Below are positions 50,119 to 54,084 of a DNA stretch of 54,084 nt, one piece after another. Within the stretch, counting starts at the first letter, position 1. Every line of letters begins with the position of its first letter. Source of the stretch: Thauera sp. 2A1 (GTDB lineage: Bacteria > Pseudomonadota > Gammaproteobacteria > Burkholderiales > Rhodocyclaceae); contig NZ_SSXV01000031.1 of assembly GCF_009469595.2 (NCBI RefSeq), forward strand, positions 1-54,084, read 5' to 3'. The notes beneath the pieces were generated by a model. That model ran no database searches, had not been told where the DNA came from, and worked only from the letters and a program-made list of their open reading frames with translations. The position numbers and the translations under genes were made by a program.

Positions 50119-51014
50119 TGAGGCTGCGTACCATCCTTGCTGCAACCGATCTGTCAGCCGTGGCCCGCCATGCCGCGATGCGGGCGGCGCTCATGGCAAC
50201 CGGGAGCAAGGCCCGGCTGTCGCTGCAGCATGTGGTGAGCGTGGGGGCGATCGACTCCTTGCGGCAGCTTTTCTCGGGGGCGCAGTCCGAAGTGCAGAGC
50301 CGCCTGATGGACGAGGTGCGCGACGACCTGCACCGGCTTGCGGCCGAGCTGGCCGCGCGGCATGGAGTCGCGCCCGACCTGCACTTGTCCGTGGGGCCGG
50401 TACTGGCCGAGATCGCCAGCCATGCGGACGCGATCGATGCGGACATGCTGGTGCTGGGCGCGCGCGGTGCCGGCTTCATGCGCGAACTGCTGATCGGTTC
50501 GACCACCGAGCGTGTGCTGCGCAAGACCCATCGTCCGTTGCTGGTGGTCAAGCAGATGGCGCACGAGCCCTACCGCCGCGTGCTCGTACCGGTCGATTTC
50601 TCCGCGCGCGCCGTGGCCGCGCTGCAGCTTGCGCGGGCGGTGGCGCCGCAGGCCGACATCGTGATATTGCATGCGTTCGAGGTGCCCTTCGAAGGTCGGC
50701 TACGCCTCGCCGGCGTCAACGACCAGGCGCTGACTTCCATGCGCGCGAGTGCCAAGCGCGATGCGCTGGTGCGCATGGGCGAGCTGGTCGCGGAGGCGGG
50801 GCTGAGCGAGGCGCCGGTGCGTCGGCTGGTGCTGCATGGCGACGCCAGCAGCCAGATCCTCGAGCAGGAGCAGGAGCAGGATTGCGACCTCATCGTGATC
50901 GGCAAGCGCGGCCTCGGCCTGGTCGAGGAAATGCTGCTCGGCAGCGTCACCAAGCACGTGCTGGCCCAGTCGGCAGGAGACATCCTGGTCGCCGACAGGG
51001 CCGCCACGCCCTGA
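50115..51014 (+). CDS. Tandem universal stress protein (UspA x2)
   Basis: A 299-residue protein of two Usp domains (about 1-148 and 155-299). The first begins RTILAATDLS and ends with GSTTERVLRKTHRPLLVVK; the second begins YRRVLVPVDFS and ends with the ATP-binding GKRGLGLVEEMLLGSVTKHV segment. Usp proteins accumulate under starvation or respiratory stress. ATG 50115 overlaps the ATPase stop and has AGGGA seven bases upstream; an adjacent ATG at 50118 is also possible. Confidence 0.92.
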   Translation: MMRLRTILAATDLSAVARHAAMRAALMATGSKARLSLQHVVSVGAIDSLRQLFSGAQSEVQSRLMDEVRDDLHRLAAELAARHGVAPDLHLSVGPVLAEIASHADAIDADMLVLGARGAGFMRELLIGSTTERVLRKTHRPLLVVKQMAHEPYRRVLVPVDFSARAVAALQLARAVAPQADIVILHAFEVPFEGRLRLAGVNDQALTSMRASAKRDALVRMGELVAEAGLSEAPVRRLVLHGDASSQILEQEQEQDCDLIVIGKRGLGLVEEMLLGSVTKHVLAQSAGDILVADRAATP

Positions 51015-51126
51015 GCCGGCTCAGCGCCGACCGCTTCCCCGTGCCGATTCGTACCGTGCGCTGCGCACGCTGCAGGCGTACACTTGCCGCGCCGCCCGCC
51101 TGGCCGCGGCGGACAACGGAGAAAGA

Positions 51127-53817
51127 ATGAAGACTGAACACGCCCCAACGATCCAGCGCGCGGATTACCGGCCGCTGGCCTGGACGGTCGAAAGCATCGA
51201 CCTGCACTTCAAGCTCGACCCCGACGCCACTTTGGTGACCAGCCGCATGGTGTGCGCGCGCAATCCTGCCGCCGTGGACGAGGGACCCATCCTGCTGTGG
51301 GGCGAGGCGCTGGAGCGGATTTCGCTCAAGGTCGATGACGCAGCCTTGCCGGCAGAGGCCGTGCGCGAGGCCGACGGCGTGCTGCAGATCGACGCCGCTG
51401 GCGAGCGTGCAGTGGTGGAAGTCGTCACCCGCATCGATCCGCGTGCCAACACCACGCTGTCCGGCCTGTATCTGTCGAACGGCGGTTTCTTCACCCAGTG
51501 CGAAGCCGAGGGCTTCCGCCGCATCACGTATTTCCCCGATCGCCCCGACGTGATGGCGCGCTACACCGTCACCCTGGAGGCGGACCGCGCCGAATGCCCG
51601 GTGCTGCTGTCCAACGGCAACCTGCTGGAACAGGGCGAACTGCCCGGGGGCCGGCATTTCGCGAAGTGGGAAGATCCTTTCCCGAAGCCGTCCTACCTCT
51701 TCGCCCTGGTGGCGGCAAAGCTGGTTGCGCTCGAGCGCACGGTCACCACGGCGTCCGGCCGCGAGGTGCTGCTGCAGGTGTGGGTGGAAGAGGGCAACCT
51801 CGATCGCAGCGAGCACGCGATGGATTCGCTGATCCACTCGATGCGCTGGGACGAGGAGACCTTCGGCCTGGAGCTCGACCTCGACCGCTTCATGATCGTC
51901 GCGGTGGGCGACTTCAACATGGGGGCGATGGAGAACAAAGGGCTGAACATCTTCAACACGAAGTTCATCCTCGCCAAGCCCGACACCGCCACCGACGTCG
52001 ATTACGAGAACGTCGAGAGCGTGGTCGCGCACGAATACTTCCACAACTGGACCGGCAACCGCGTCACCTGCCGCGACTGGTTCCAGCTCACGCTCAAGGA
52101 AGGTCTCACCGTCTTCCGCGACCAGCAGTTCTCGGCCGACATGCTGGCGAGGGTGGCAGGTGAGGCCGCCGGGCCCGCGGGTGCGGCCTCCGCGCGCGCA
52201 GTCAAGCGCATCGACGACGTGCGTGTGCTGCGCGCGGCACAATTCGCCGAGGACGGCGGGCCGATGGCGCACCCGATCCGCCCGGACAGCTATCAGGAGA
52301 TCAACAACTTCTACACCGCCACGGTGTATGAGAAGGGCGCCGAAGTCATCCGCATGCTGCACACCCTGCTGGGGCCGGAGGGCTTCCGCAACGGCATGGA
52401 CCTGTATTTCAGCTACCACGATGGCCAAGCGGTGACCTGCGACGACTTCGTCGAGGCGCTGTCGGAGGCCAACGGCGTCGACCTCGACCAGTTCATGCGC
52501 TGGTACGAACAGGCCGGCACGCCGCGCGTCAGCGCGCGCGGCGAGTGGGATGCGGCCACTGGCAGCTATACGCTGACGCTGGCGCAGCGCACGCCGCCCA
52601 CCCCCGGCCAGCCGGAAAAGCAGCCGTTGGTGATCCCCGTCGCCGTCGGCCTGATCGGCCCCGACGGCCGGGACCGCGCGCTGCGTCTCGAAGGGGAATC
52701 GCAGGCGGGTGCCGGCACTCGCGTGCTGGCGCTGACCGAGGCCGAGCAGCGCTTCCGCTTCACCGGCCTGGACGCCGAGCCCGTGCCTTCGCTGCTGCGC
52801 GGCTTCTCGGCGCCCGTGATCCTGGAACTGGACGAGGACGACGCGCGCCTGGCCTTCCGCATGGCCCATGACGCGGACCCGTTCAACCGCTGGGACGCGG
52901 CCCAGCGCTACGCCGAACGCGTGATCCTCGGGCTCGCCGGCGGACAGGCGGGTGCGGTGCCCGAAGCCTTCATCGCCGCATTCCGCGCGCTGCTGAACAA
53001 TCCCGCGCTCGACCCCGCCTTCCGCGCCCAGGCGGCCTCGCTGCCGACCGAGAGCTATCTGCTCGAGCGCATGGCGCCAGCCGATCCCGCCGCGCTGCGC
53101 GCGGCCCTGGTTCTGACGATGCGCACGCTGGGCGGCGTGCTGGCCGAGCACTGGCTGAGGCTGGTCGAGTCGATGCACGTTCCCGGTCCCTACCGCTATC
53201 ACCCTGCCGACGCCGGTCGGCGGGCGCTCGGCAATCTCGCGCTGCGCTATCTTGCGGCGGCGGGCGACGCGCGCGGATTGGCGGCGGCGAGTGCGCGCTA
53301 TGCGGCGGCGACCAACATGACCGAGCGCTTCGGCGCGCTCGCTGCGCTGGTGCAAAGTGCCAGCCCGGCGCGCGAGCCCGCGCTGGCCGCATTCCACGAG
53401 CGTTATCGCGGCGATGCGCTGGTGCTCGACAAGTGGTTCGCGCTGCAGGCCGGTGCCTGGCGCTGGGATGACGCCGCAGCGCCGACGCTGGCGAGGGTGC
53501 GGGCGCTGCTGTCCGATGCGGCGTTCAGCCTGTCGAACCCCAACAAGGTGTATGCGCTGCTGGGCACCTTCTTCCGTGCCAATGCCGCCGAGTTCCATGC
53601 GGCGGACGGCAGCGGCCACGCCTTCTGGGCCGAGCAGGTGATCGAACTGGATCGGAAAAATCCGCAGGTGGCCGCGCGCATGGCGAGGGCGCTGGAAAAC
53701 TGGCGGCACTACACGCCCGCCCTGCAGGCCAGCATCCGGCCACAGCTCGAGCGGGTGCTGGCGGCGCCAGGGCTTTCTGCCGACGTGCAGGAGATCGTCG
53801 GCAAGGCGCTGGCGTAA
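51127..53817 (+). CDS. pepN: Aminopeptidase N
   Basis: An 896-residue M1 metallopeptidase. The exopeptidase motif is G266-A-M-E-N270, and the zinc site is H302-E-Y-F-H306 with E325 in LKEGL. The C-terminal helical arch (about 550-896) is complete. The size and ends match E. coli PepN (870). It removes N-terminal residues from peptides in the cytosol, completing ATP-dependent proteolysis. The gene follows the Usp gene by 112 bp. It is the last complete gene of the window; its terminator hosts a group II intron. Confidence 0.97.
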   Translation: MKTEHAPTIQRADYRPLAWTVESIDLHFKLDPDATLVTSRMVCARNPAAVDEGPILLWGEALERISLKVDDAALPAEAVREADGVLQIDAAGERAVVEVVTRIDPRANTTLSGLYLSNGGFFTQCEAEGFRRITYFPDRPDVMARYTVTLEADRAECPVLLSNGNLLEQGELPGGRHFAKWEDPFPKPSYLFALVAAKLVALERTVTTASGREVLLQVWVEEGNLDRSEHAMDSLIHSMRWDEETFGLELDLDRFMIVAVGDFNMGAMENKGLNIFNTKFILAKPDTATDVDYENVESVVAHEYFHNWTGNRVTCRDWFQLTLKEGLTVFRDQQFSADMLARVAGEAAGPAGAASARAVKRIDDVRVLRAAQFAEDGGPMAHPIRPDSYQEINNFYTATVYEKGAEVIRMLHTLLGPEGFRNGMDLYFSYHDGQAVTCDDFVEALSEANGVDLDQFMRWYEQAGTPRVSARGEWDAATGSYTLTLAQRTPPTPGQPEKQPLVIPVAVGLIGPDGRDRALRLEGESQAGAGTRVLALTEAEQRFRFTGLDAEPVPSLLRGFSAPVILELDEDDARLAFRMAHDADPFNRWDAAQRYAERVILGLAGGQAGAVPEAFIAAFRALLNNPALDPAFRAQAASLPTESYLLERMAPADPAALRAALVLTMRTLGGVLAEHWLRLVESMHVPGPYRYHPADAGRRALGNLALRYLAAAGDARGLAAASARYAAATNMTERFGALAALVQSASPAREPALAAFHERYRGDALVLDKWFALQAGAWRWDDAAAPTLARVRALLSDAAFSLSNPNKVYALLGTFFRANAAEFHAADGSGHAFWAEQVIELDRKNPQVAARMARALENWRHYTPALQASIRPQLERVLAAPGLSADVQEIVGKALA

Positions 53818-53860
53818 GGCCGGTCTGCGGCGCACTGTGCGTGCGCCCCGACAAACAAGA

Positions 53861-53885
53861 ACGCCGGCAAGCCGGCGTTTTTTTT
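53861..53885 (+). terminator. Rho-independent terminator of pepN
   Basis: acgccggc (53861-53868), an AA loop and gccggcgt (53871-53878) are followed by a run of eight T residues. The intron's first base is two bases after the T-run, at 53887. Confidence 0.88.
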
Positions 53886-53886
53886 C

Positions 53887-54084
53887 GTGCGCCCGGCAGG
53901 GCGCACCCACTTGGAGGTGAAAGTCCTCTACTCGCCCGGCAAGGGGAAGAGTTAGCTGAACGGCAAGGGTGTCGCGGGTAACTGCGAATCTGGAGGAAGC
54001 CGAAGGCAAAGCGCTGGCCTGACGAACAGGAAGCGGATATGAGGCGGCACAGCGGGGTAAGGCGGCGAATATCGTCAAAGCCCG
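53887..54084 (+). mobile_element. Group II intron, 5' end (domain I start)
   Basis: The sequence begins with GTGCG, the consensus 5' splice end of group II introns, and continues with gcccggcagggcgc and TTGGAGGTGAAAGTCC-like stretches, and later CTGACGAACAGGAAGCGGAT, all familiar from bacterial group II intron 5' domains. It is cut off by the window end at 198 bases. It reads in the same direction as pepN and as the intron end at 1-127. Insertion just after a terminator hairpin is the habit of group IIC introns, but class is not certain. No maturase part is in view. Confidence 0.85.

Noticed and set aside
1..54084. tRNA, rRNA or CRISPR loci
   Set aside because: No cloverleaf with a T-arm GTTCRA signature, rRNA segment or regularly spaced repeat array was recognised on reading both strands.

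Overview
The window looks like a GC-rich betaproteobacterial chromosome segment, most likely Rhodocyclales (Thauera/Azoarcus/Aromatoleum relatives). The reasons are the codon usage, the pepA-holC-valS, rpsP-rimM-trmD-rplS and ilvIHC/pssA/leuA blocks, and above all a tungsten aldehyde oxidoreductase operon (aorABCDE) of the Aromatoleum type. A nitrate-sensing (NIT) chemoreceptor and two hemerythrins fit a motile facultative denitrifier. All assignments come from reading the sequence; no database search was run.

Layout. 1-127: 3' end of a group II intron (domains V and VI). 225-578: HHE hemerythrin. 961-13646: chemotaxis operon, cheY - MCP-like gene - STAS gene - cheA - mcp1 - cheW - mcp2 - cheD - cheR - cheB, followed by a bacteriohemerythrin (13826-14278). 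14313-23906: tungsten/aldehyde island, made of a PqqU/YncD-type TonB receptor (minus strand), aorABCDE, tungstate transporter tupBCA and moaC (minus strand). 24019-25813: bepA and a tusA-family gene. 26046-31949 (minus): valS, an unknown gene, holC, pepA. 32103-34255: lptFG, divergent from pepA. 34360-36458 (minus): rpsP-rimM-trmD-rplS. 36679-40479: a protein with a possible divergent PilZ motif, yihY (minus), wrbA and a DUF2069 gene. 40643-46512 (minus): ilvI-ilvH-ilvC, pssA, leuA. 46671-53817: RDD protein, P-type ATPase, tandem UspA protein, pepN. 53861-54084: the pepN terminator, followed at once by the 5' end of a group II intron.

How the genes work together. The AOR island joins the enzyme (16-Cys ferredoxin AorA, tungstopterin AorB, FAD/NAD subunit AorC), a MoaD-like partner (AorD), an unknown small protein (AorE), tungstate uptake (TupABC) and a molybdopterin step (MoaC). 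A PQQ-type receptor sits divergently, so PQQ-dependent alcohol oxidation feeding aldehydes to AOR is conceivable. The chemotaxis operon lacks a separate cheZ, cheC or cheX, but its first MCP-like protein carries a CheZ-like DxxxQ motif, and its CheA has two repeats resembling the MshEN c-di-GMP-binding motif.

Most notable non-coding structure: a REPIN-like pair of inverted REP units between aorE and tupB; a perfect 23-bp inverted repeat after the tusA-family gene; a 1.3-kb identical tract shared by mcp1 and mcp2 (gene conversion or recent duplication); and group II intron ends at both edges of the window.
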